A stretch of DNA of 64,000 bases. Source: Dyadobacter sp. Its GTDB lineage: Bacteria; Bacteroidota; Bacteroidia; Cytophagales; Spirosomataceae. The position numbers and the translations under genes are program-made. Shown piece after piece: positions 1 to 8,629 of the stretch. Under the pieces are notes generated by a model that had not been told where the DNA came from, did not search any database, and saw only the letters and a list, made by a program, of their open reading frames with translations. The stretch's first letter is position 1; every line of letters starts with the position of its first letter. The stretch spans positions 124,001-188,000 of the forward strand of contig NZ_JAGIAS010000010.1 in assembly GCF_017744695.1 (NCBI RefSeq). The letters run 5' to 3'.

Positions 1-516
1 GCGCGCATCGCGATGAAATACATTGCCGAAAAGCTGGGCGGCAAAGGGAACGTGCTGATGATGCACGGTTTCATGGGGCAGGCTGCCCAAATCCGGCGTG
101 ATAACGGCGCGAAGGAGATCCTCAAAGCCAATCCGGGTCTTAGGCTCCTCGCAGAACAAACCGGTGAATGGGATCGCGCCAAGGGAATGTCGCTTACCGA
201 AAACTGGATCCAGTCCTACGGCGACAAAATCAACGCCATCTTTGCCCAGAATGACGAAATGGGTATGGGTGCCGTAAAAGCGCTGGAAGCAGCCGGGCTA
301 AAAGGTAAGGTGCTGGTGGTAAGCGTAGATGCTATTCCCGACGCATTGCAAGCTGTTAAAAAAGGAACATTGGATGCCACTGTTTTCCAGAATGCCAAAG
401 AGCAAGGCGGAAAAGCGATTGAAACCGCGGTGAAGGCGGCTAAGAAAGAGGCGTTTGAGAAGGAGGTGCTGATTCCTTTTCAGTTGGTGACGAAGGAGAA
501 TGCGGGGAATTTTTGA
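1..516 (+). CDS. Sugar-type ABC transporter substrate-binding protein, 3' part
   Basis: The reading frame is open from base 1, so the gene begins upstream of the window; about 171 C-terminal residues are present. The sequence resembles the C-terminal lobe of ribose/galactose-type periplasmic binding proteins (Peripla_BP_4, RbsB-like): a segment containing INAIFAQNDEMGMGAVKALE, then a VLVVSVDAIPDAL strand-turn and a final segment reading DATVFQNAKEQGGKAIE. Such proteins capture a sugar in the periplasm and deliver it to an ABC permease. The ligand cannot be told from this fragment and the signal peptide lies outside the window. The last 77 bases overlap, tail to tail, a small minus-strand gene. 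Confidence 0.85.
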   Translation, partial: ARIAMKYIAEKLGGKGNVLMMHGFMGQAAQIRRDNGAKEILKANPGLRLLAEQTGEWDRAKGMSLTENWIQSYGDKINAIFAQNDEMGMGAVKALEAAGLKGKVLVVSVDAIPDALQAVKKGTLDATVFQNAKEQGGKAIETAVKAAKKEAFEKEVLIPFQLVTKENAGNF

Positions 517-679
517 AGGTCATACACTCGTAACCTGGGCCGAGTACCAGAGACAAATCCTTACCTTCGAGAAATTTTACAGCCTCATCTATTTTAGCCT
601 GGACGCACGCTTCAACTGTTGGATAGTATTTAACTTCCCTTGGACGTCTGCGTTTGTTTTTGTCTATTGTATCGTTCAT
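440..679 (-). CDS. Small basic hypothetical protein, partner of the DUF6934 gene
   Basis: This 79-codon frame follows the DUF6934 gene with a 4-base ATGA overlap, a layout typical of translational coupling. The N-terminal two thirds look like a real small protein: a basic start (KNKRRRPREVKYY) and a predicted helix (VEACVQAKIDEAVKFLEG). The final 25 or so residues are rich in Ser/Pro and lie antisense to the end of the binding-protein gene at 1-516. That tail may be recent read-through rather than conserved sequence. No function is recognised. The two-gene arrangement recalls accessory or toxin-antitoxin-like cassettes, but this is inference. Confidence 0.55.
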   Translation of the reverse strand: MNDTIDKNKRRRPREVKYYPTVEACVQAKIDEAVKFLEGKDLSLVLGPGYECMTFKNSPHSPSSPTEKESAPPSQTPLS

Positions 680-1122
680 ACCGACCTCAATTTAATGAAG
701 AATGCTTCATAGTGAGTGTTAATGCGGAATGGCTCGTTTACATAGCCATCCGTTCCATAAATTTCCAGAAAATTTTTGACTTTTGAAATCTCACGACTGA
801 TTACTGCCCGATACAATCTCGTGCGCGCGGGAGAATTTCCTCTGACAAGTACCGTTGCAGATGGATGGTTTTCGAGAAATTGATGCAGGCAATGTATAAC
901 GGTAGCCATAACCTTCGGCATATCTGCATTGTCACTGATGACAATATCCGATGTAGCTCCCTCCTGGTTAATGTCTGTCAGGGCGAGGTTGTACAGTTGA
1001 GCCGTCTTGTTTAGTATGGCAAATTCGATTCGTTTTTTAATACATTTAGTCTCGCTAATGCTTTCAAATTCAAATAGGCGACAGCTTTTTTGGGCTGTAA
1101 CGGGATAAAATTCCAAATCCAT
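676..1122 (-). CDS. DUF6934 family protein
   Basis: This 148-residue soluble protein matches my memory of the Bacteroidota DUF6934 family. It shows the N-terminal M(D/N)LEFYPV start, the central helix-strand segment MPKVMATVIHCLHQFLENHP, the signature GNSPARTRLYRAVIS and the closing YEAFFIKL. There is no signal peptide or membrane segment. The function is unknown. In this phylum such genes often sit as short cassettes in variable positions with a tiny downstream partner, as here (ATGA overlap with 440-679). The family assignment is from recall of the motif, not from a search. Confidence 0.75.
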   Translation of the reverse strand: MDLEFYPVTAQKSCRLFEFESISETKCIKKRIEFAILNKTAQLYNLALTDINQEGATSDIVISDNADMPKVMATVIHCLHQFLENHPSATVLVRGNSPARTRLYRAVISREISKVKNFLEIYGTDGYVNEPFRINTHYEAFFIKLRSV

Positions 1123-1284
1123 ACAATCGGGAGATAACGGCTACCATATCGAATGCAGGAAGTTGAGCGGTTGTATGTGTAGCAAATGTAAAATAATCCG
1201 GGCTTAAAAGTAAAACGCCACGCTCCCGGCCCTTTTACCCCCATATGGCATTTGCCAGTTTCCTAAAACCAATCAACATCACGA

Positions 1285-2652
1285 ATGAACACTTTCAATA
1301 TCAACCGTCGTAGTTTTCTCCACGGGGCCACGGCTGCATTGGCACTTTCAACTTTCGGAGCGCAGGGAATGGACCTGATCAATCCCGCCAAAACATGGCG
1401 TGTGGGGTTAATTGGGACCGGTTGGTATGGCAAGAGTGATCTTTTCAGATTGATTCAGGTTGCACCCGTGGAAGTGATCGCGCTTTGCGATGTGGATAAA
1501 AACCAGTTGAATGAAGCGGGTAAACTGGTGAGCCAGCGGCAGAAATCAGGCAAGACGCCAAAACTGTACGGCGACTACCAGAAAATGCTTGCGGAAAACC
1601 AATTGGACATAGTCCTGATCGGTACGCCTGATCACTGGCATGCGCTTCAGATGATCGACGCGGTGAAAGCAGGTGCGCACGTGTATGTGCAGAAGCCGAT
1701 CAGCGTGGATGTGATGGAGGGCGAAGCAATGGTGGCCGCTGCGCGGAAATATAAAAAAGTAGTGCAGGTAGGAACGCAGCGGAAAAGCACACCGCATTTG
1801 ATCGACGCCAAGAAGAATATCGTCGACGCTGGTTTGCTGGGCAAGATTTCACATGTCGAAATGTGCTGCTACTTCCATATGCGCGCCAATGGTAATCCTC
1901 CGGTAGAGGCGGTTCCCGATTACCTGGATTATGAAAAATGGACGGGCCCCGCGCCCCTGCGCCCGTACGACGGCTCGCCACATGTGCGCTGGTGGCGGAC
2001 GTTCATGGAATACGGCAACGGCATCACGGGTGATATGTGCGTGCACATGTTCGACACGGTGCGCTGGATGCTGAAATTGGGATGGCCGAAAAAAATTACT
2101 TCGACGGGTGGTATTTATGTGCAGAAAGAAGGTAAGTCTAATATATCCGATACTCAATCAGCGATTTTCGAATACGATGGGCTGAACTGCGTATGGCAGC
2201 ACCGCACCTGGGGTACGCCAAACAATCCTGATTACCCATGGTCATTTACGCTCTATGGAGAAAAGGGAACGCTCTGGGCGAGTACCATGGCTTACGATTT
2301 CATTCCGCAAGGAAAAGGCGAAAAGATCCATAAGGACGTTGTGTATGAAAAAGAAAAGTATCCGGAGGACCTGAAAGAAGACAAGATCGAGCTGAATGCA
2401 GCACCCGCGACGCGCCTGCATATGCTCGACTTCCTGAACGCGATCGAGCAGAGCAGCAGGCCGGTAGCAGACATCGAAGAAGGTCATATTTCGACAGCGA
2501 GCTGCATTTTGGCAAATCTTTCGATGAAAACAGGCCGTTCGATTGTTTATGACCCAATAAAACGCGAAATTGTGGGAGATAGAGAAGCGAATGCGTTACT
2601 GGCCCGCGCCTACCGGGCTCCTTACAAACATCCTGACTATAGACACGTCTAG
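1285..2652 (+). CDS. Gfo/Idh/MocA family oxidoreductase with Tat signal
   Basis: The product is 455 residues. A twin-arginine signal (NRRSFLHGATAALALS, residues 7-22) implies folded export to the periplasm, as for many secreted Gfo/Idh/MocA enzymes in Bacteroidota. The N-terminal Rossmann fold shows GLIGTGWYGKSDL (about residue 41) and an acidic strand end ALCDVD. Residues near 120-160 carry GTPDHWHALQMIDAVKAG and the family signature VYVQKPIS, whose Lys is the usual catalytic or cofactor-binding residue. A C-terminal alpha/beta domain follows, with WWRTFMEYGNGITGDMCVHMFD. These enzymes oxidise or reduce sugars or their derivatives using bound NAD(P). The substrate is not predictable. The gene appears monocistronic, with a terminator about 45 bases downstream. 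Confidence 0.9.
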   Translation: MNTFNINRRSFLHGATAALALSTFGAQGMDLINPAKTWRVGLIGTGWYGKSDLFRLIQVAPVEVIALCDVDKNQLNEAGKLVSQRQKSGKTPKLYGDYQKMLAENQLDIVLIGTPDHWHALQMIDAVKAGAHVYVQKPISVDVMEGEAMVAAARKYKKVVQVGTQRKSTPHLIDAKKNIVDAGLLGKISHVEMCCYFHMRANGNPPVEAVPDYLDYEKWTGPAPLRPYDGSPHVRWWRTFMEYGNGITGDMCVHMFDTVRWMLKLGWPKKITSTGGIYVQKEGKSNISDTQSAIFEYDGLNCVWQHRTWGTPNNPDYPWSFTLYGEKGTLWASTMAYDFIPQGKGEKIHKDVVYEKEKYPEDLKEDKIELNAAPATRLHMLDFLNAIEQSSRPVADIEEGHISTASCILANLSMKTGRSIVYDPIKREIVGDREANALLARAYRAPYKHPDYRHV

Positions 2653-2697
2653 GATAGGTCATTAAAGTTCGTGGTCCCTTATATATTCCCAGTACAT

Positions 2698-2727
2698 CGC
2701 GTCCGGCAAAATCCGGGCGCGTTTTTG
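2698..2727 (+). terminator. Rho-independent terminator after the oxidoreductase gene
   Basis: A 9-bp stem (2698-2706 with 2713-2721, one G-U pair) and a 6-base loop are followed by a run of T. It lies 45 bases after the stop codon of the Gfo/Idh/MocA gene. Confidence 0.75.
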
Positions 2728-2965
2728 TTTTCAGCGTACTTTTTCCGGATATTCCGTGCAACAGGAGAAGGGCGACGCGGGTAATGGTAAAAAGAAGTAC
2801 GGAGGTAATGCAAACGTTTGAAACAGGCCATAATAAGTAATTTCGCCGATCGATATATCTATTTTATTTGTTTATAAGTTTAATAGATGTTTCATAGGTA
2901 TTTAAACCATTTGCCCTCTGAAACTGTCAGACTAGCATAACAATAACCAAACGTTCCAAAACACG
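2728..2965. other. AT-rich intergenic region upstream of the DUF4136 gene
   Basis: The stretch 2653-2965 holds no gene. After the terminator it becomes AT-rich, notably 2850-2930, and probably contains the promoter of the lipoprotein gene at 2966. TTTG-like boxes occur near 2867 and 2919, but I see no full -33/-7 pair with correct spacing. Confidence 0.4.
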
Positions 2966-3541
2966 ATGAAAACCATAGTGAAGTTGATAAAATCCGCTGG
3001 TATGGCGGTTGTGGCGGGTGTATTCATGATGGCATGCAGCAATGCCCTTCAAGTGAGCTACGATTACGACTCCTCAGTGAACCTGAAACAATTCAAAACC
3101 TTCAAGGTGGAGGCTGAGCATAATATCGAGCAAGACCCGTTGCTGGGCAGCGAACTGAACAGGCGCCGGTTGGGTGACGCCGTGGTAGAGGTAATGGAAG
3201 CCAAAGGCTACAAAATGGACCAGCAGAATCCTGAGATTATCGTGCGATTTATGACGGATGTGAAAGACCGTCAGCAAGTGCGCTCCAACAATATGTACTC
3301 GCCGTATATGTGGTGGTATGGAGGCGGCAATAATATTTCTACCTACAATTACCAGGAAAGCCGCTTCATCCTCAACATTTATCAGAAATCCACCGAGCGA
3401 ATGGTATGGCAGGGCTGGGCTTCCGGCAAAGTGAAGGCGCCAACGAAGAAAGAAGATCAGAATACGATGATCAAAAACACGATGGCGGACATCCTCCGTT
3501 CTTTCCCGCAAGCAACGCTGGATACTTACAGCAGGAAGTGA
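2966..3541 (+). CDS. DUF4136 domain-containing lipoprotein
   Basis: The 191-residue product starts with a lipoprotein signal (hydrophobic segment then VFMMACSN; the acylated Cys is about residue 24). The rest matches the DUF4136 pattern: an early YDYDSSVNLKQFKTFKV, a central helix with VVEVMEAKGYKM, the phrase NPEIIVRFMTDV, and a late LILNIYQKSTERMVWQGWASG-like strand pair. DUF4136 proteins are small envelope lipoproteins of unknown function. The C-terminal end (FPQATLDTYSRK) looks complete although a perfect hairpin starts 5 bases after the stop. Confidence 0.85.
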   Translation: MKTIVKLIKSAGMAVVAGVFMMACSNALQVSYDYDSSVNLKQFKTFKVEAEHNIEQDPLLGSELNRRRLGDAVVEVMEAKGYKMDQQNPEIIVRFMTDVKDRQQVRSNNMYSPYMWWYGGGNNISTYNYQESRFILNIYQKSTERMVWQGWASGKVKAPTKKEDQNTMIKNTMADILRSFPQATLDTYSRK

Positions 3542-3545
3542 TGCA

Positions 3546-3595
3546 AGTATTGATCATAGATGCCGGACGCAAGTCCGGCATCTATGATCAATACT
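3546..3595. repeat. Perfect 23-bp inverted repeat with GCAA loop
   Basis: Bases 3546-3568 and 3573-3595 are exact reverse complements separated by the tetraloop GCAA. The stem sits between two convergent gene ends and its right edge includes the first bases of the stop codon of the HigA-like frame (3594-3596). It lacks a clear T-run on either strand, so it may act as a bidirectional terminator or be a mobile palindromic (REP/MITE-like) unit. Confidence 0.8.
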
Positions 3596-3818
3596 AATCT
3601 TCTTTCATTCCGGTTTCCTCCATTCGGATCCGGAGATGTTCTTCCGACGTGGGTTCGTCTATGGGGTAATGCTCCTCTTCATATTGATTGATCAGCAGCG
3701 CCAGAACATCTGCCTCTTTGGCCTCGTTGCTTCCGATCGGTGCATCAAAAAGTTGATCAAGGCGCATTATTGCGTCGTTATATTCTTCCTCCGTTTCGAT
3801 CAGTTTTACATCTACCAT
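3594..3818 (-). CDS. Truncated HigA-like antitoxin (N-terminal part only)
   Basis: The 74 residues resemble the N-terminal half of HigA-type antitoxins: VKLIETEEEYNDAIMRLDQLFDAPIGS, then LALLINQYEEEHYPIDEP and IRMEETGMK. In full-length relatives (about 110-130 residues) the helix-turn-helix domain starts just after that point; here the frame stops after KED, at the edge of a perfect hairpin. The gene follows higB with a 3-base gap, the usual toxin-first order. Either the antitoxin has lost its DNA-binding domain but kept toxin contact, or it is a decaying remnant. Family assignment is from recalled motif pattern. Confidence 0.65.
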   Translation of the reverse strand: MVDVKLIETEEEYNDAIMRLDQLFDAPIGSNEAKEADVLALLINQYEEEHYPIDEPTSEEHLRIRMEETGMKED

Positions 3819-3821
3819 CTC

Positions 3822-4115
3822 CTAAATTGTCTTTGCGTTAATCTTGTCGTACGCTGCGTGCGTTCCGAGCCATTTGATCATGATTCGCTTGTGCTCAAAA
3901 CTGATGCGCGTGACCATTCGGTACTTATTCCCTTTTATGATGAAGATAACCCTGGCGTCTGCAATCAGGTCTGAACTTCTGAAATCAGCTTTCACGGTGT
4001 TGTAATCCTTCCATTCTGCTTTTCTAACTGTCTTGAACCAGGACGTGAGATAAGGCTTTGCGTCAGGATGAATTTCGTAAAATTCTTTCAATTTTCTGAA
4101 ACTGATCACATTCAT
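3822..4115 (-). CDS. higB: HigB family type II toxin (mRNA interferase)
   Basis: The 97-residue protein has the HigB pattern: start MNVISFRKLKEFYEIHPDAK, the segment LTSWFKTVRKAEWKDYNTVKADF, the core RVIFIIKGNKYRMVTRISF and the end IKWLGTHAAYDKI. HigB toxins of the RelE superfamily cut mRNA on the ribosome and are neutralised by HigA. All blocks are present, so the toxin looks intact even though its downstream HigA partner is truncated. The gene lies convergent to the DUF4136 lipoprotein and downstream of the efflux operon's terminator on the same strand. Confidence 0.85.
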   Translation of the reverse strand: MNVISFRKLKEFYEIHPDAKPYLTSWFKTVRKAEWKDYNTVKADFRSSDLIADARVIFIIKGNKYRMVTRISFEHKRIMIKWLGTHAAYDKINAKTI

Positions 4116-4136
4116 GAAATAGTGTGTATCATTTTA

Positions 4137-4177
4137 AAATAAAGCGGAAAAGTTGGCCTGACGACCACTTCTCCGCT
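4137..4177 (-). terminator. Terminator of the efflux operon
   Basis: On the minus strand a hairpin (4165-4177 pairing imperfectly with 4143-4156, with AGCGGA/TCCGCT at the base) is followed by TTTATTTT. It lies about 35 bases past the stop of the RND fusion gene and before higB. Confidence 0.65.
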
Positions 4178-4211
4178 CCGATGAACAAACGGCTGACCTT
4201 ACGGTTTCCGA

Positions 4212-7200
4212 CTACAAATCCTGCCCGTTGCGATATTCTTCCGATGCCTTCTTCACAATCGCATCCCCATCATGCAGATCGCCGAACACTTCTACCAGCG
4301 TATCAACCACGACGCCGCGTTTCACGGGTACCCATTCCGCTTTTTTGCCTTTGTCGCGGATCACAAACACCTGTTCGCTGGAATGGACGACCGAGGTTGT
4401 CGGAACGAAAAGGGTGTTGCCCGTGCGCTCGGTGTTCAGTTGTACTTGTGCGTACATGCCGGCTTTGAGCTCGTTGGAGCGATTATTGACGTCAAATTCG
4501 GTCATCATAGAGCGGTTCTCTTCGGACAATGTGCGAGAACTGCGGGCGTACACGGCTTTGTAAATTTTTTCGGGACTGGCTGAAACCGTGAAGCTTACCT
4601 CACCCTTGTTCGGAATGGCGCTCGACATATTTTCGGGGATTGCGAGTGTCAGACGTAGTTTCGTATTGTCTTCCAGAATGAATAATGGCTTCGCACCTCC
4701 TTCACCCGGACCTACGAGGGCTCCCGGACTGATGTTCCTTTCGGTAATAATACCGTCGAATGGGGCGGTCACAGTGAGGTAGCGTGAAAGCTCTGTCTTC
4801 GTTTCCATGAATGATTTCGCAGCTTGTACATTACCCCTGGCTACGGCCATCGCGGAACTGTCGGCAGCTGCACGTGCCTTGGCAAGGTCGAGTTCGTTGA
4901 GCGATACGGCCCCTTCGGTGCGATTGGTTTTTTGCAGGCGGCTGTATGTCAACGCACTGGCCTGGTAGCGCGTGGTGGTTTGCTGCAATGCGGCTTCCGC
5001 GGCAATCAGTTGCGCCTTGGCCTGGCTCAGCTCCGAGATTACTTCCGGTGCTTCCAATACTGCCAGTACCTGTCCTTTTCTGACCACAGTACCGCGGTCA
5101 GCATTCACGGTTTTGACAAAACCTTTCACCTTCGGATGAATACTGACCTTATTCCAGGGCTTCAATTCACCGGGGAGGGCGATTTGCTTGGCTGGTTTCA
5201 TGCTTTTTACATAGGCCAGCTCCACAGCCGCGGGTTCTTTGGCGGTGGCTTGCTGTTCGTGCTTTTCGCTGGTTTCCGCAGTGCTGCTGCATGCGGTCAT
5301 ACCTGCGGCAACGGTGATCAATATCAGAATGGATTTCAGGGTATTCATGGAAACGGATGTTTGGAGTTTTTTACGGAAGAAATTGCTTTCAGGGTCTTCG
5401 GGATCGAGGGATACCGAGTTGATGGATGCTTTACGCTGAACAAGGGTGAACACCGCCGGCAAAATGAGCAGTGACGCCAGCGTGGAGGCGATCAGCCCGC
5501 CGATTACGGCCTGCCCTAGCGGTGCGATCTGGTCGCCGCCTTCGCCGAGACCGGACGCCATCGGGATCATACCGGCGATCATCGCGATACTCGTCATGAG
5601 GATCGGACGGATCCGGCTGCCGGCTGCGAGTGTCACCGCCTTGTGCGCGTCCTGCAATTTCAGGCGCAGGTTTTCCGCATTGGTTACCATCAAAATCGCA
5701 TTCGCTACCGATACCCCGACGGACATGATCAGGCCCATGTAGGATTGCAGGTTCAGCGTTGCGCCGGTGAGCAGGAGCAGGCCGATCGAACCTACGACTA
5801 CCGCCGGGATGGTAGAAAGGACTACCAATGACAGTTTGAATGACTGGTAAGTAGCCGCCAGCAAGAGGAACATGATCACGACGGCGATCAACAGACCGGT
5901 TTGCAAACTGCTCAGCGTCTCCGTCAGCAGTTCGGTTTGCCCTTTCAATTCTACGATCACCCCGCGTGGCGGTTCTCCGGCATTCTTGATCGCTTTCTGA
6001 ACAGCGGTAGTGGCCGCGCCCAGGTCTTTTTTGTGAATGTTTGCGGTAACTGTCACAAGCCGGTTCGGACCGGCGCGATCGTACTCGCCGGGAGCGGTTT
6101 TTTCAGAGAAGGTCGCCACGTCGGCCAATAGCGGGTTGCTTACGCCGGTTTTCAAAGGAATAGTGCCAATATCTTCCACGGAGGTCATTTGGTATTCCGG
6201 GATTTGGACCTGTACCTGGTAGGCAAGCCCTTTGGCGTCGTCGAGCCAGAGGTTCTTATCTGTAAAACGGCTGGAAGAGGTCGCTGCCACCATCGAGCGG
6301 GCTACTTGTGTGGAGGTAATGCCCAATTGTCCGGCACGCTCGCGATCGATTTTTACATCCAGGATCGGGTATTCCAACGGTTGGGCGATCTGCACATCGC
6401 GGAGGAATGCAATCTGCTGCATTTCCTTCTGAATCTTGCGCGCGAACCTTCCGGCTTCTTCCACGTCTTTGGCGGCCACACTTACTTCGATCGGCGTCGA
6501 TGCGCCCTGGCTCATGATTTTATCGACAAGCTCGATAGGTTCGAACGAAATCGCCAGATTAGGAATTTCTTTGGCGATTCTCGCACGCAGTTTTTCTTTC
6601 AATGCATCCATTCTCACAGGAAATTCTTCTTTCAAAGAAACCTGTAAAACCGCTTCATGCGGGCCGCTGTTGAACACGAAAATGTTCGAAGTACCATAGC
6701 TGGAAGGAACGGTACCCACATAGGCAGAGGATATTTCGACATTGTCTTTGCCGACTTCCGATTTAATCAGATTTAAAACTTTTAATGTGGCCTCTTCCGT
6801 ACGCTCTACCCGTGTGCCGTCGGGCACCCGCATGCGCATCTGAAACTGATGGCTGTTGGCTTTTGGCAGAATATCCGTACCGATGAGGAAGAATCCGCCG
6901 ACGATTAAAGCAATGCTGCCGACCAGATAGACCGGCACGATGAGGCGCTTGCCCATGATGCCCCCAAGGACATTCAGGTATTTCAATTTAAACTTTTCAA
7001 AGCCGGTAGGCGGCAACGATGGGTGCGCACCTTCTTCGATCACATCGTCGATTTCCTGGCTATCCAATGCCAGTGTGGGCGCTTCATGGTGCGGGTGGTC
7101 TTTCAATAACCAGTTCGAAAGGACGGGAACCAATGTCTGCGATAGCAAGAACGAGGCGATCATCGCGAAACCTACGGCCAGCGAAAGTGGCAGGAACATG

Positions 7201-8573
7201 GATCTTGGAATACCACTCATCACAAACGACGGCGCAAAAACGGCCAGGATCGCAAGCAAAATCAGGAACTCCGGGAATGCGATTTCTTTACAAGCGTCCC
7301 AGATAGCCTGCTCCTTCGGTTTGCCCATTTCCTGGTGCTGATGAATGTTTTCGATGGTCACCGTGGCCTGGTCGACGAGCACGCCGATAGCCAAAGCAAG
7401 CCCGCTCAATGTCATGATATTGATGGTTTGGCCAAACAGATTCATCAATATGACTGCCGAAAGAATGGAAATAGGAATGGTTACGATTACGATGATCACG
7501 CTGCGCCAGTCTCTGAGGAAGAGGAGTACCATCAAACCCGTCAGCAATGCACCGAGAATACCCTCGGTAATAAGGCTTTTCAATGAGTTGGTTACATATA
7601 CCGACTGGTCGAATTCATAGGATATCTTCACATCTTCCGGCACTGCGTTCCGCAGTTGGGGCAATGCGGCGCGGATGTTGTTCACTACGTCAAGCGTCGA
7701 GGCGTCCGATTTTTTTACTACTGGAATATAAACCGCGCGACGGCCGTTGATCAGCGCGTAGCTCACGGTTACGTCGGCACCATCCTCCACCACGCCCACA
7801 TCGCGGATGAATACGGTAGGCCCTGCGCCCACGCGGATAGGGATATTCAGGAAGTCTTCCGGTTTCTTAATGAGGGAGTTAACGGGTGTCATCAAGGTTT
7901 TATCCCCCATACGGATATTACCGGCCGGTGAAGGCTGGTTGTTGGCAATAATGGATTTGATCACCTCTTCAGGCGTCAGGTGGTAGCTTCGGATACGCTC
8001 AGGATCGACGCGGACAACGATCGTACGCTGGTTACCCCCGAATGGCGGGGGGCTGGAAACACCCTCAATGCGGCTGAACATGGGCCGAACGCGGGAAGAA
8101 GCGAAGTCCTGGATCTCGTTCAGCGAGCGCGAGGCGCTTTCGAATACCATCTGGCCGATCGGCACCGAGCTGGCGTCGAAGCGGACTACCTGCGGCGGTA
8201 CAGTACCCTCGGGCATGTAGGCTTTTGCGCGGGAGACGTTGTTGGCGACCTCCGCAGCCGCCTGAGCCATATCGGTACCGGGATAGAACGAAAGTTTGAT
8301 CAATGACAGTCCCTGGATCGTTTTCACGTCCACGTCGCGGATACCCGACACATACAGGAAGTGGTCCTGGTAGCGGGTGGCGATAAAGCCGTCCATTTGG
8401 TCGGGGGCCATACCGCCGTAAGGCTGCACCACATAAATGGTAGGCAAATCGAGGTTAGGGAAAATGTCGACGGGAATGCTCCGAATCGACAGAATTGAAA
8501 AGAATAGGATGCCTATCACGACCACCACGATGGAAATGGGTTGCCGGAGGGCAGTTCTGATGAGTTGGTACAT
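4212..8573 (-). CDS. RND efflux permease fused to membrane-fusion (adaptor) protein
   Basis: One uninterrupted frame of 1453 codons contains two normally separate efflux subunits. Residues 1-1060 are an HAE1/AcrB-type RND permease: start MYQLIRTALRQPISIVVVVIG, two periplasmic loops, and TM4 motif GVLVDQATVTIENIH (Asp401 followed by Gln402 where many RND pumps have two Asp). From about 1076 a new segment starts MNTLKSILILITVAAGMTACSS, exactly like the lipoprotein signal of a periplasmic adaptor. It is followed by ELKPWNKVSIHPKVKGFV, a coiled-coil hairpin (about 1150-1250), and a beta-barrel domain with ITERNISPGALVGPGEG. The adaptor part (378 residues) is of normal length. Met1076 (base 5348) could be an internal start giving a separate adaptor, though no strong ribosome site precedes it. 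The gene follows tolC by 56 bases and so completes a tripartite pump; the substrate is unknown. Confidence 0.9.
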   Translation of the reverse strand: MYQLIRTALRQPISIVVVVIGILFFSILSIRSIPVDIFPNLDLPTIYVVQPYGGMAPDQMDGFIATRYQDHFLYVSGIRDVDVKTIQGLSLIKLSFYPGTDMAQAAAEVANNVSRAKAYMPEGTVPPQVVRFDASSVPIGQMVFESASRSLNEIQDFASSRVRPMFSRIEGVSSPPPFGGNQRTIVVRVDPERIRSYHLTPEEVIKSIIANNQPSPAGNIRMGDKTLMTPVNSLIKKPEDFLNIPIRVGAGPTVFIRDVGVVEDGADVTVSYALINGRRAVYIPVVKKSDASTLDVVNNIRAALPQLRNAVPEDVKISYEFDQSVYVTNSLKSLITEGILGALLTGLMVLLFLRDWRSVIIVIVTIPISILSAVILMNLFGQTINIMTLSGLALAIGVLVDQATVTIENIHQHQEMGKPKEQAIWDACKEIAFPEFLILLAILAVFAPSFVMSGIPRSMFLPLSLAVGFAMIASFLLSQTLVPVLSNWLLKDHPHHEAPTLALDSQEIDDVIEEGAHPSLPPTGFEKFKLKYLNVLGGIMGKRLIVPVYLVGSIALIVGGFFLIGTDILPKANSHQFQMRMRVPDGTRVERTEEATLKVLNLIKSEVGKDNVEISSAYVGTVPSSYGTSNIFVFNSGPHEAVLQVSLKEEFPVRMDALKEKLRARIAKEIPNLAISFEPIELVDKIMSQGASTPIEVSVAAKDVEEAGRFARKIQKEMQQIAFLRDVQIAQPLEYPILDVKIDRERAGQLGITSTQVARSMVAATSSSRFTDKNLWLDDAKGLAYQVQVQIPEYQMTSVEDIGTIPLKTGVSNPLLADVATFSEKTAPGEYDRAGPNRLVTVTANIHKKDLGAATTAVQKAIKNAGEPPRGVIVELKGQTELLTETLSSLQTGLLIAVVIMFLLLAATYQSFKLSLVVLSTIPAVVVGSIGLLLLTGATLNLQSYMGLIMSVGVSVANAILMVTNAENLRLKLQDAHKAVTLAAGSRIRPILMTSIAMIAGMIPMASGLGEGGDQIAPLGQAVIGGLIASTLASLLILPAVFTLVQRKASINSVSLDPEDPESNFFRKKLQTSVSMNTLKSILILITVAAGMTACSSTAETSEKHEQQATAKEPAAVELAYVKSMKPAKQIALPGELKPWNKVSIHPKVKGFVKTVNADRGTVVRKGQVLAVLEAPEVISELSQAKAQLIAAEAALQQTTTRYQASALTYSRLQKTNRTEGAVSLNELDLAKARAAADSSAMAVARGNVQAAKSFMETKTELSRYLTVTAPFDGIITERNISPGALVGPGEGGAKPLFILEDNTKLRLTLAIPENMSSAIPNKGEVSFTVSASPEKIYKAVYARSSRTLSEENRSMMTEFDVNNRSNELKAGMYAQVQLNTERTGNTLFVPTTSVVHSSEQVFVIRDKGKKAEWVPVKRGVVVDTLVEVFGDLHDGDAIVKKASEEYRNGQDL

Positions 8574-8629
8574 AGTATTCGGGTTTGATTTATCATGCTT
8601 CGACTCCGCTCAGCATGACTCTTTGCGTA

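Noticed and set aside
4824..5474. Open frame of 216 codons on the plus strand
   Set aside because: Antisense to the RND adaptor region, no start signal, no family resemblance.
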